DNA from: an uncultured Duncaniella sp.
GTDB lineage: Bacteria; Bacteroidota; Bacteroidia; Bacteroidales; Muribaculaceae
NCBI GenBank assembly: GCA_910589485.1
Contig: CAJUSW010000004.1
Coordinates: forward strand, 124,001 to 188,000
Direction of reading: 5' to 3'
Length of the DNA stretch: 64,000 bases
This document shows positions 44,318-51,852 of this stretch, piece by piece. A model generated the notes under the pieces. It saw only the letters and a list, made by a program, of their open reading frames with translations, did not search any database and was not told the origin of the DNA. A program made the position numbers and the translations under genes. Every line of letters begins with the position of its first letter. Position 1 is the stretch's first letter.

Positions 44318-44472
44318 CACTACACTTGACAGTGCAGTAAAAAAGCTTTCATCCGGTAGCTAACTAAGCCAAGAGTTCCAATACCCCTCAGGAGTTGTAA
44401 GCGTTCGCATTGAAACATTACAACCTCACCTCTCTGAAACAATAGTTACAATTTCCCCGCATTGTCAAGCCT

Positions 44473-44504
44473 CTCAGGGCATCCCCTCACCGGGATGCCC
44501 TGAG
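44473..44504 (+). terminator. Strong hairpin, probable terminator of the N-glycan locus
   Basis: A 13-bp perfect stem, CTCAGGGCATCCC (44473-44485) with its complement at 44492-44504, six-base loop, followed by TCATTATATA. The tail is AT-rich but not a pure T run. It precedes the repeat block. Confidence 0.65.
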
Positions 44505-44589
44505 TCATTATATAACATCAGCATATGACCTATTTTTGTAATCCTTGTTGACGTAATCGCCCCGGATCCACACCCGCCAAACGCCATCC

Positions 44590-44759
44590 CCACAGCCCGC
44601 AGGCGCATATACCAACGGAGCCGTGAAACGGCGATGCAATTATAGCCCCACCACGAGACCGACAAGCAAATCGCCCGCAGGGCAAGATTTGCGCCACCGG
44701 GCGAGGTGTGGGGAAAACGAAATTGGGGATAAAACGGGCGTCGAAGACGTCCTATAATT
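44590..44759 (-). repeat. Palindromic intergenic element, copy E (inverted)
   Basis: Reverse orientation: tail word CCCGCAGGCGCATATACC (44597-44614), hairpin GCCGT-GAA-ACGGC (44620-44632), GATGCAATTATAG, core 44645-44713, hairpin GGGCGTC-GAA-GACGTCC (44736-44752) and TATAATT. Confidence 0.85.
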
Positions 44760-44832
44760 CCCGCATCTCCCCGCCTTCTTCCCCCACGATTGTATCGGAT
44801 GATTATATCGCCCATCCGTGATTTTTCGGCCC

Positions 44833-45000
44833 ATTTTATACGACCTCTTCGAGGCCGAGGGATACCCGATTGATACCTCCCCCACACCTCGCCCGGCGGC
44901 GCAAATCTTGCCCTACGGGCGATTTCCTTGCCGGTCTCGTGGTGGGGCTATAATTACATCGCCTCTCCGAGGCTTGGGGAGGGGGTGGCCTGCGGGAATT
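44833..45000 (+). repeat. Palindromic intergenic element, copy F
   Basis: Left hairpin GACCTC-TTC-GAGGCC (44842-44856), core 44879-44947, CTATAATTACATC, hairpin GCCTC-TCC-GAGGC (44961-44973) and tail GGCCTGCGGGAATT. Left hairpin sequence is that of copy A, right hairpin that of the GCCTC/GAGGC type. Confidence 0.85.
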
Positions 45001-45029
45001 TATTGGTGGGTTAGAGGTGGTGGCGCGGG

Positions 45030-45204
45030 GAATTATAGGACGTCTTCGACGCCCATTTTGGTGTTCGTTTCATTTTCCCCACGCCTCGCGCCCGGATGCA
45101 AATTTTGCCCTGACGGGCAATTTGCATCCGTCGCTCGTGGTGGGGCTATAATTACATCGCCGTTTCACGGCTCCGTTGGCATATACACCTGCGGGCTGGG
45201 GGAA
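45030..45204 (+). repeat. Palindromic intergenic element, copy G
   Basis: AATTATA, hairpin GGACGTC-TTC-GACGCCC (45037-45053), core 45077-45145 (arms GATGCAAATT/AATTTGCATC), CTATAATTACATC, hairpin GCCGT-TTC-ACGGC (45159-45171) and tail ACCTGCGGG. Core and spacer are nearly the same as copy C. Confidence 0.85.
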
Positions 45205-45395
45205 TTTGCATCCGTGGGACTATAATTACATCGCCTCTCCGAGGCTAATTCGCGCAATTCCACCCCTCTCCTCTCAGGGCTCGTTATTTATACGATTTTA
45301 TCCCCTCTCCGAGGCTACTCGCACAATTCCACCCTCCCATCTCCGGCCTCGTGATTTATACGATTTCATCCGAGGCTATTTGCATAAATTCAACC
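45203..45395 (+). repeat. Partial element and decayed tandem right ends
   Basis: After copy G comes a fragment with ATTTGCATCCGT, CTATAATTACATC and hairpin GCCTC-TCC-GAGGC (45203-45245), then two further GAGGCT-anchored units starting at 45311 and 45372 with shared words CAATTCCACCC and ATTTATACGATTT. They look like successive, eroded duplications of the element's right end. Confidence 0.65.
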
Positions 45396-45477
45396 TCTTT
45401 TTAGATCTTTGGATCTTTAGTCTAAAACCTATACACCACTAAATTCTCCGGGCTTTTTGGGATAAAATATCTAATCG

Positions 45478-45510
45478 CTATACTTTATACTTTCCCCTCT
45501 ATACTAAAAA
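45478..45510 (-). repeat. 33-bp AT-rich repeat, right member of a long-range inverted pair
   Basis: Reverse complement of 19308-19340 at 32 of 33 positions. It opens the CTATACTAAAAA iteron run annotated next. Confidence 0.75.
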
Positions 45511-45570
45511 TCTCTATACTAAAAATACCCTCTTTACTAAAAAATCTATACTAAAAACTATACTAAAAAA
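45499..45570 (+). repeat. Five CTATACTAAAAA iterons overlapping the end of the acetyltransferase gene
   Basis: Units start at 45499, 45514, 45532 (CTTTACTAAAAAA), 45546 and 45558. The last unit includes the complement of the TAG stop codon of the minus-strand gene ending at 45563 and its final Phe codons, so the repeat has grown up to or into the gene's end. On the minus strand the unit reads TTTTTAGTATAG. Confidence 0.75.
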
Positions 45571-46498
45571 ACACTTCATATGCATCGTATATGATGGAAC
45601 GGCCACCGAACTCCTCTTTATGCCTAACCATTCCCTCGTTGAGATACCGGCCTGCGTCCTCGTTGGATATACCGAAATCAAAATAATTATTTCCCGCCAG
45701 ACGCTCGTTGATCAACTCGTGGTATATTACATCGGTCGCATACATATCCTTGCCCTCGGGAGTACATGCTGCATATTGCAGATGTATCACCCCTCGATCA
45801 AGATATATCACCGCACCTCCCAATACTTTATCACCCGACGTCGCCGTGTAAAACCTTATATTTTCAGGGAACAGACTCTTGAGGTAATTCAGCTCACTGG
45901 CCGTGTGGACCGGCCTCACATTATGCCTCACCCTGCGGTCCTCGACCACTATGGACCAAAAACTATCGGCCACCTCCACCTCATCGACCTTTATGCCATA
46001 TCGGCGTTGTCTCTTCACGGCCCTTTTCATAAGCCTTGATGACGGAATAGGATCCCTGAGATTGATAGTAGTGGACAGATTACGCACCGCCAACCGCGCA
46101 TCGTTGCGGAACAGCGCATAAAGATCCTCATCGGACGGTTGCCTATGGTATATCGACGGGACAGGCTTATAAATCATCCGCTTCACACCACGATCGGAGA
46201 GATACTCCCTCAACAGAGAGAAAACCCCGAGCATATCAGCCCCCGACATGCGGGTATCGATCACGAAACCGCCATAGGTCAACCCTCCGTGGCTCACGAT
46301 GGTGTCACCTGTCCTGTTGGCCGGCAACAGTGCCACTATGCGGTCTCCCTCACCGGTCACAATCAACGAACTGTCGGTAAACCTGTCGGCATGATACTCC
46401 ATATACCCGCGCATGAACAGGAAAGTGCCGTTCTTGGACGCCAGCACAAAATCATCCCACGCCTTTCGCCAGGCATTATCATAGGCCGTGATGCGCAT
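45563..46498 (-). CDS. GNAT/FemAB-like acyltransferase
   Basis: 311 residues with the double-GNAT layout of the FemAB/BioF2-like (Acetyltransf_6) group: an N-terminal half with WDDFVLASKNGTFLFMRGYM and DTIVSHGGLTYGG, and a C-terminal half with VLGGAVIYLDRGVIHLQYAA and NNYFDFGISNEDAGRYLN, the usual end motif. Such enzymes add an amino acid or acyl group to cell-wall or lipid precursors, but the substrate here is unknown. No signal peptide. It is three bases from the tsaC gene and part of a three-gene minus-strand operon. Its stop lies in an AT-rich iteron array. Confidence 0.8.
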   Translation of the reverse strand: MRITAYDNAWRKAWDDFVLASKNGTFLFMRGYMEYHADRFTDSSLIVTGEGDRIVALLPANRTGDTIVSHGGLTYGGFVIDTRMSGADMLGVFSLLREYLSDRGVKRMIYKPVPSIYHRQPSDEDLYALFRNDARLAVRNLSTTINLRDPIPSSRLMKRAVKRQRRYGIKVDEVEVADSFWSIVVEDRRVRHNVRPVHTASELNYLKSLFPENIRFYTATSGDKVLGGAVIYLDRGVIHLQYAACTPEGKDMYATDVIYHELINERLAGNNYFDFGISNEDAGRYLNEGMVRHKEEFGGRSIIYDAYEVFF

Positions 46499-46501
46499 AC
46501 C

Positions 46502-47101
46502 TTATTGCAGTTCCCCCTTGCCTTCGCGGAGGATATCGGGCGAGGAACTGTCGGTGAGATCAATCACTGTCGAGGGCACTCCCTCCCCTTCGCCACCGTC
46601 GATGAATAGTGACGCGGTATCCTCGTATTCAATCGCTATCGTGGCGGGATCGATCCCATCCTCCTCCTGAGGAATAGAGGTGGACAGCACCGGATGGCCC
46701 AAACGCTCGGCCAAGGCCCGCGCAATGGCATTGTCGGGGATGCGCACACCCACCGTGCGCCGTCCCTTGAACACCTTGGGAAGCCTGGTGGAGGCGGGCA
46801 GGATGAATGTGAAGGGGCCGGGGAGATTGGTGCGCAGTATGCGGAACGCCTCATTGTCGATGCGGGCATACTCGCTCGCCATCGACAGTCCGTCACATAT
46901 TATGGAGAGGGTCTGTTTCTGGGGATTCAGCCCCTTGACGCGACACAGCTTCTCGATAGCCCCGTTGTTGAGGGCATCACACCCAAGGGCATAAAGCGTG
47001 TCGGTAGGATATATGATGATCTCCCCTCTACCCATCGCCTCGACCGCCTCGTCGAGATAACGGTCATTCAGGCTGGAGGGATACATGCGCAGTGTCTTCA
47101 T
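46502..47101 (-). CDS. tsaC: L-threonylcarbamoyladenylate synthase (TsaC/YrdC/Sua5 family)
   Basis: Makes threonylcarbamoyl-AMP from threonine, bicarbonate and ATP for the universal t6A37 modification of tRNAs. 199 residues, so the short TsaC type without the Sua5 C-terminal domain. Visible: GEIIIYPTDTLYALGCDALN, a KGLNPQKQTLSIICDGL segment (the KxR-type site in variant form), LPGPFTFILPAS and VGVRIPDNAIARALAERLGH. The start ATG overlaps the stop of the upstream B3/B4 gene (4 bases). Last catalytic details are family knowledge. Confidence 0.9.
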   Translation of the reverse strand: MKTLRMYPSSLNDRYLDEAVEAMGRGEIIIYPTDTLYALGCDALNNGAIEKLCRVKGLNPQKQTLSIICDGLSMASEYARIDNEAFRILRTNLPGPFTFILPASTRLPKVFKGRRTVGVRIPDNAIARALAERLGHPVLSTSIPQEEDGIDPATIAIEYEDTASLFIDGGEGEGVPSTVIDLTDSSSPDILREGKGELQ

Positions 47102-47763
47102 GGTCTATAGTACTTAACAGATATGTTATCGGCTTCGGCGAATTTTCCGAGCAGGTCAACCGACATCTCCACCACATCGGCCACCGCCATCTCCTCGCCA
47201 TAGATATTTATGCACATCAGCAGGCGTGTGGTGGACTCGTCGAGCTTGGTGCGCTCGTTGTCGCTGGTGGGGGTGCCCACCCCGCCGATGTTGTCGCGGT
47301 AGACGGGCATATGGCTGATATTGAGAGGTCCGCGGCCTATCGCATCGAACGGTTCCCCCTCACGGCCCACACCGAGCGTGAGCGTGTCGCCGTCGATCTT
47401 GCCGGCATCGAATCCGCCTATTGAATAGCCCGAGAGGAGCGATACGAGGTTGATCAGGTCGACCACGGCATTTATCCTGTAAAGTTCCATCCCCTTCACG
47501 GCCCTGCGTGTCAGAGCCTCGGACGACGGACGGTAACGGTTGGGTTCCTTCCCGAGAGCCTTGTAGACGTCGCGGGTAGCCTTTATGCCGGGACGCTTGT
47601 TGACATCACCAAGCTCGGTCACGGCCGCTATGTCGCGCGCGGCATGCTCCAGCAGATCCCACAGCCCGTCGGGGGTAGGACAGTTGTGTATATCGGCCTC
47701 TATGGCCACCACGGTCAATGCCGGAGCCACCTCCCTGATTGTATCTTCTATCCTTATTTCCAT
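47098..47763 (-). CDS. B3/B4 tRNA-binding-domain protein
   Basis: 221 residues corresponding to a stand-alone B3/B4 domain as found in the beta subunit of phenylalanyl-tRNA synthetase: KPGIKATRDVYKALGKEPNR-like helix, YRPSSEALTRRAVKG, LYRINAVVDLINLVSLLSGY and GGFDAGKID. In PheT this domain carries the editing site; free-standing versions may act in trans on mischarged tRNA, but no function is shown. First gene of the minus-strand trio with tsaC and the acyltransferase, a pairing that also suggests a tRNA link. A TAnnTTTG element lies just seven bases before its ATG. Confidence 0.8.
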   Translation of the reverse strand: MEIRIEDTIREVAPALTVVAIEADIHNCPTPDGLWDLLEHAARDIAAVTELGDVNKRPGIKATRDVYKALGKEPNRYRPSSEALTRRAVKGMELYRINAVVDLINLVSLLSGYSIGGFDAGKIDGDTLTLGVGREGEPFDAIGRGPLNISHMPVYRDNIGGVGTPTSDNERTKLDESTTRLLMCINIYGEEMAVADVVEMSVDLLGKFAEADNISVKYYRP

Positions 47764-47770
47764 ACTATTG

Positions 47771-47778
47771 CAAAATTA
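47771..47778 (-). promoter_or_regulatory. -7 promoter element very close to a start codon
   Basis: On the minus strand TAATTTTG ends seven bases before the ATG of the B3/B4 gene (47763). If used, the transcript would start within a few bases of the ATG, i.e. be leaderless or nearly so. No TTTG at the standard distance (nearest is 24 bases away). Confidence 0.5.
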
Positions 47779-47812
47779 GTGAAAAAAGTATGAATATCTC
47801 AACAAAAAGTCG

Positions 47813-47820
47813 TAATTTTG
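47813..47820 (+). promoter_or_regulatory. -7 promoter element upstream of waaA
   Basis: TAATTTTG matches TAnnTTTG exactly, 80 bases before the waaA ATG. No clear -33 TTTG at standard spacing. Confidence 0.5.
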
Positions 47821-47900
47821 TCAACTGTAATCCATGTTACAATCCTGTTAAAGGCATAGGATGCCGATAACTCACACAACTCAAGCACCTGAAGCATCAC

Positions 47901-49175
47901 ATGCTACAAACATATAATTTAGCAATGCGCTTGGCTCGACGCCTCACAATGGGCGTGTCCACATTCGTTCCGGGCAAGAGCACCGCGAAGATTATGCGGT
48001 TTGTCCGAGGGCAGCGTTCAGCCGTAGGCAATGTCGTCGAAGGCATGTCGGAGATCGACAGGTCCAAGCCCACTGTGTGGCTTCATGCGGCATCCTTGGG
48101 AGAGTTTGGCATAGCCCGCCCCATCATTACGGCCATAAAGAAGCAGATGGACTGCAACATCGTGGTGACATTCTTCTCCCCTACCGGTTACGAGGCCGTG
48201 AGCCGCAAGCCCGGATGCATCGACAGGGTGTTCTACCTCCCGCTCGACACAAAAGCCAACGTATCGACATTCCTTGATGCCGTGAGGCCCGACTGTGCGG
48301 TGTTCATGGTATCGGAGTATTGGCACAACTATCTGCACCAGCTCAAGGAGCGGGGCATACCCACATTTCTCGTGTCGGCCATCATACGTGATGACGGCCC
48401 GTTCTTCAGGTGGTATGGCAACCTGTACCGCAGTTCGCTGAAAGCCTATTCCAAGATATTTACCCTCGACGACAACTCGGTGAGGAATCTCCAGAAGCTC
48501 GGATGTGACAACGCCTCGGTCAACGGCGATCCGCTGTTTGACAACGTGGCGCTTGTGGCCTCGACCCCATGGAGCGATGAAAAGATAGAGAGGTTCGTGG
48601 GCAAGGAGCCGGTGTTTCTCGCCGGAAGCATCCACCACGACCGCGACCTGGAGATGGTGACCGAGCTTGCCAACCGTCACCCCGACACCCGTTTCATAAT
48701 CGTGCCCCACGAGATATCCGACGATACTATCAAGGCTATCGAGGACCGTGTGAAAGGGGGATGCCTGAGGTATACCGCATGTGACGGCGACACCGACATG
48801 ACCCGGGCCCAGGTGATGATAGTGGACTTTGTGGGAGCACTGGCCTATCTCTACCGCTATGCCTCGTGGGCCTATGTGGGCGGAGGATTCACCCGCCTGC
48901 TCCACAGCGTGATAGAGCCGGCCGTGTATGGCATACCCGTATCGTTCGGCCCCAACATCAAGCGCAAGGTGACACCCACCGAGATGGTGCGCATAGGTAT
49001 CGGACAGGTGGTGCACGACATCGACGAGCTGGACATGTGGTTCAAGATGCTGAAAAGCGACAAAGCCCGCACCCAATATATAGCAAAACGGGCCGGAAAA
49101 TATGTGAAACAAAACACCGGGGCTACCCCAAGGGTGGTACAACAGATATTGCAGACCCTATGCGACAGAAAGTGA
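47901..49175 (+). CDS. waaA: 3-deoxy-D-manno-octulosonic acid transferase
   Basis: Inner-membrane glycosyltransferase that adds Kdo to lipid A precursor. 424 residues, usual length. Seen: the N-terminal amphipathic/hydrophobic stretch, WLHAASLGEFGIARPIITAI with the catalytic-base glutamate (HAASLGE), VTFFSPTGYEAV, LAGSIHHDRDLEMV and the nucleotide-sugar site AYVGGGFTRLLHSVIEPAVY. It opens a plus-strand envelope run (acyltransferase, KdsB-like, GT9, LTA-synthase-like) that appears co-oriented and tightly packed. The stop lies 16 bases inside the next gene. Confidence 0.95.
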   Translation: MLQTYNLAMRLARRLTMGVSTFVPGKSTAKIMRFVRGQRSAVGNVVEGMSEIDRSKPTVWLHAASLGEFGIARPIITAIKKQMDCNIVVTFFSPTGYEAVSRKPGCIDRVFYLPLDTKANVSTFLDAVRPDCAVFMVSEYWHNYLHQLKERGIPTFLVSAIIRDDGPFFRWYGNLYRSSLKAYSKIFTLDDNSVRNLQKLGCDNASVNGDPLFDNVALVASTPWSDEKIERFVGKEPVFLAGSIHHDRDLEMVTELANRHPDTRFIIVPHEISDDTIKAIEDRVKGGCLRYTACDGDTDMTRAQVMIVDFVGALAYLYRYASWAYVGGGFTRLLHSVIEPAVYGIPVSFGPNIKRKVTPTEMVRIGIGQVVHDIDELDMWFKMLKSDKARTQYIAKRAGKYVKQNTGATPRVVQQILQTLCDRK

Positions 49176-50032
49176 CCTATGCCCTCTACCGCGTGCTGTT
49201 CACACTGCTCGCCCTGTTGCCGTTCGCTGTGCTTTATGTGCTCGCCGACGGCATTAAGTATATCCTGGTCCATGTGATGAAATACCGCCGTGAGGTGATC
49301 CGCTCCAACCTCCGCAACTCATTCCCTGAAAAGTCGGAAGCCGAGCTCAGCGACATCGAGGATGATTTCTACTCCCAGTTTGCCGACAATATCGTGGAGA
49401 CCGCCAAACTGCTCCACATAAGCGACAGGCAGGTGGACAAGCGAGTGGAAGTGATAGGCGGAGAGCTGGTGGACGAACTCATCGACAAGGGGCATCCCGT
49501 GGTGATGTATCTCGGCCACTATGCCAACTGGGAATACGTCCCCTCGGTGGTGAGGCACTTCAAGAAACCTCAACTCTGCGCCCAGGTGTACAAGCCTCTT
49601 CGCGACAAGGCCTTCGACAAGCTGATGCTGAAAGTGAGGTCGAGGTTCAATCCCGTGTCGGTGCCTCAGGACAAGGTGTTCCGCACCATGGTGAGATGGT
49701 ATCGCGACAAGGTGCCATTCATCATCGGTTTTATAGCCGACCATCGCTCCAACAGCAGCATATCGCACCACGCCACCACATTCCTGGGACAGCACACGCC
49801 GTTCAATCCCGGTGGCGAGGAGATAGGCAAACGCGTCAACGCGGCCTACCTGTATCTCGACGTGGAGAAGGTGTCGCGCGGACATTACCGCATGACCGTG
49901 AAACCCATCGTGCCCGAAAGCCTCGAAGGGGACTCCCCCTACACAAAGCGGTACATGGAAATGCTCGAACAGACCATCCGTCGGCGTCCGGGACTGTGGC
50001 TATGGTCCCACCGCCGGTGGCTTTACAAATAA
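49160..50032 (+). CDS. Lysophospholipid acyltransferase of the LpxL/HtrB family
   Basis: Adds a secondary acyl chain to Kdo-lipid A (or a related acceptor). 290 residues from ATG 49160, overlapping the end of waaA by 16 bases; the frame is open through waaA upstream but that is another phase of the gene. One N-terminal membrane segment (about 8-30). The catalytic HX4E box is HYANWE (His120-Glu125), and FIADHRSNSS and GGEEIGKRVNAAYLYLDVEK are the second conserved parts. Bacteroides lipid A is penta-acylated, with one late acyltransferase; being next to waaA supports that role. Confidence 0.9.
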   Translation: MRQKVTYALYRVLFTLLALLPFAVLYVLADGIKYILVHVMKYRREVIRSNLRNSFPEKSEAELSDIEDDFYSQFADNIVETAKLLHISDRQVDKRVEVIGGELVDELIDKGHPVVMYLGHYANWEYVPSVVRHFKKPQLCAQVYKPLRDKAFDKLMLKVRSRFNPVSVPQDKVFRTMVRWYRDKVPFIIGFIADHRSNSSISHHATTFLGQHTPFNPGGEEIGKRVNAAYLYLDVEKVSRGHYRMTVKPIVPESLEGDSPYTKRYMEMLEQTIRRRPGLWLWSHRRWLYK

Positions 50033-50074
50033 CAACCCGTTTACTACTACATTACTCACCCCCACTACTCACGA

Positions 50075-50809
50075 ATGACTGACATGAAAATTATATGCGT
50101 TATACCGGCACGAGCCGAATCCTCAAGATTCTTTGAGAAACCCCTCGCTCTCATCCTCGGAAAGCCCATGATCCAGTGGGTGTATGAACACTGCAAGGAA
50201 GTGGAGATATTCGAGGAGGTATATGTGGCCACCGACAGCGAGAAGATCAAGGACAAGGCCGAGAGCTTCGGAGCCAAGGTGATCATGACCCGTGACGACC
50301 ACGACACCGCCACCGAGCGCCTCTACGAAGTGTCGACACGCATCGAGGCCGATCTCTACGTGATGGTCAACGGTGACGAACCCCTCCTCACCCGCGACGC
50401 TATCGTACAGTGCATCCCCGACGGACTCAAGCCCGGCGATTTCTTCGTGTCCAACCTCATGACCGATTTCAGTAACCCCGTCGAGGTGGTCGACGCTACC
50501 AATCTCAAGATCGTGACCGCTGCCGACGACCGTTGCCTCTTCATATCGCGCTCACCCATCCCCTATCCCAAGGGAGCGATGGACTATGTGTTCCACAAGT
50601 TTGTGGGCGTGGGAGCATTCACCCGCAAGGCTCTCGACTTCTATCACAACACCCCCCGCGGTCCCATCGAGAAGATCGAGGAGAACGACTCCTTCCGATT
50701 CCTCGAGAACCACATGCCCATCTACTACTACAACTGTCATTGCAAGTCGCTTTCGGTAGACAACCGCAAGGATATCGATGGCGTTGAGTCCTATCTCAAG
50801 AATCTCTAA
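50075..50809 (+). CDS. KdsB-like CMP-sugar-acid cytidylyltransferase, divergent
   Basis: 244 residues with the nucleotidyltransferase fold of CMP-Kdo synthetases: IPARAESSRFFEKPLALILG at the N-terminus, KPMIQWVY and NGDEP (99-103). Compared with E. coli KdsB several active-site words differ: TRADHQSGTERL is here TRDDHDTATERL (72-83), VQGDEP is NGDEP, SPLEHIE is GPIEKIE and the C-terminal GVDTPED is SVDNRKD. So CTP handling should be kept while the sugar-acid pocket may have changed. Position between the lipid A acyltransferase, waaA and a GT9 gene argues for a core-sugar role, possibly on a Kdo derivative. A standard kdsB may exist elsewhere in the genome; it is not in this window. Confidence 0.75.
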   Translation: MTDMKIICVIPARAESSRFFEKPLALILGKPMIQWVYEHCKEVEIFEEVYVATDSEKIKDKAESFGAKVIMTRDDHDTATERLYEVSTRIEADLYVMVNGDEPLLTRDAIVQCIPDGLKPGDFFVSNLMTDFSNPVEVVDATNLKIVTAADDRCLFISRSPIPYPKGAMDYVFHKFVGVGAFTRKALDFYHNTPRGPIEKIEENDSFRFLENHMPIYYYNCHCKSLSVDNRKDIDGVESYLKNL

Positions 50810-50811
50810 CA

Positions 50812-51852
50812 GTGAGTCGCGTGGGAAGGCAATCGTCAGGTTCTGAAGGCAAAGCCGGTGCCAAGCGGCTCGTGATACTGCGCTTTTCGGCACTCGGCGA
50901 CATTGCCATGACTCTCCCTGTCATATACTCTGTGGCCATGGAATACCCCGATGTGGAGATCTACGTGGCCACACGTCCTTTCTTCGGGCGTATGTTCATC
51001 AATCCCCCGGCCAATGTCAAGGTGCTCACCTTTGATCTCAAAGAGAAGTACCGTGGCTTGGGTGGAACCCTCAGGATAGCCCGCGAACTCGCGGCACTGC
51101 ACCCCGACTATGTAGCCGACCTGCACAACATGGCCCGCACCATGTTCATCTCGGCCTATCTGAGATTGCATGGAGCCAAGGTGGCCACCGTAGACAAGGC
51201 CCGCAGCCAGCGCAAGAAGGTGTATGCCGGAGGCAAGCCTCAACGACAATACATATCACGCTATTTCGACACGTTGGCCCGGCTCGGATTCCAGGCATCA
51301 ATGTCGTTCCGGTCGGTCTACGGTGACAGCACCCCGGCCGTAAGCATCGACATGAAGCATCCGGCTGTGGGCCTGGCGCCCTTTGCCCGATATGCCACCA
51401 AGACTTATCCTCCCGAGAAGATGAGGGAGGTGGCCCGTTCTTTGGCCGACAAAGGGGTGAACGTGTACCTGTTCGGCGGACGTGGCGAGGAGGCTGAGAC
51501 TCTCGGGTCGTGGGAACAGGATGGCATTGTGTCGCTTGCCGGAAAATTCCCGCTTGAGGAGGAAATTGCCATCATGTCGCACCTCGATGCCATGGTTAGC
51601 ATGGACTCGGCCAATCAGCATCTCGCCGGAATAGCCGGTAGCAAAGTCATATCGGTGTGGGGAAGCACCACTCCGGCATGCGGATTTCTCGGTTTCGGAC
51701 AGACTGAGGCCGACGCCGTGTCGCTCGGCCTGAAATGCCAGCCATGCACCATAGCCGGAAGCAAGGAATGTCCCCTCGGCCACATGGACTGTCTCAGGAA
51801 GTTGCCCGTGGAGACAATCGTAAGCAAAGTAATGGACACCATTGCGAAATGA
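50812..51852 (+). CDS. Glycosyltransferase family 9 (heptosyltransferase-like)
   Basis: 346 residues, start GTG at 50812, two bases after the previous stop; no better ATG precedes the fold. The N-terminal RLVILRFSALGDIAMTLPVI and C-terminal MDSANQHLAGIAGSKVISVW followed by GSTTPACG are the GT9 signatures, and the family transfers heptose or other sugars to the lipopolysaccharide inner core from ADP-heptose. Cysteines in KCQPCTIAGSKECPLGHMDC at the end form the cysteine-rich tail often seen in Bacteroidetes GT9 proteins. Its stop overlaps the ATG of the next gene (ATGA). Confidence 0.9.
   Translation: MSRVGRQSSGSEGKAGAKRLVILRFSALGDIAMTLPVIYSVAMEYPDVEIYVATRPFFGRMFINPPANVKVLTFDLKEKYRGLGGTLRIARELAALHPDYVADLHNMARTMFISAYLRLHGAKVATVDKARSQRKKVYAGGKPQRQYISRYFDTLARLGFQASMSFRSVYGDSTPAVSIDMKHPAVGLAPFARYATKTYPPEKMREVARSLADKGVNVYLFGGRGEEAETLGSWEQDGIVSLAGKFPLEEEIAIMSHLDAMVSMDSANQHLAGIAGSKVISVWGSTTPACGFLGFGQTEADAVSLGLKCQPCTIAGSKECPLGHMDCLRKLPVETIVSKVMDTIAK

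Noticed and set aside
44474..44887. Similar small frames over several palindromic elements (e.g. also 17927-18184, 19419-19667, 33847-34071, 44818-45225)
   Set aside because: They look alike because the DNA repeat is alike. They start at different places, use different frames, and what is conserved is base pairing, not codons.
48018..49142. 374-codon frame antisense to waaA
   Set aside because: Shadow of a well supported gene.
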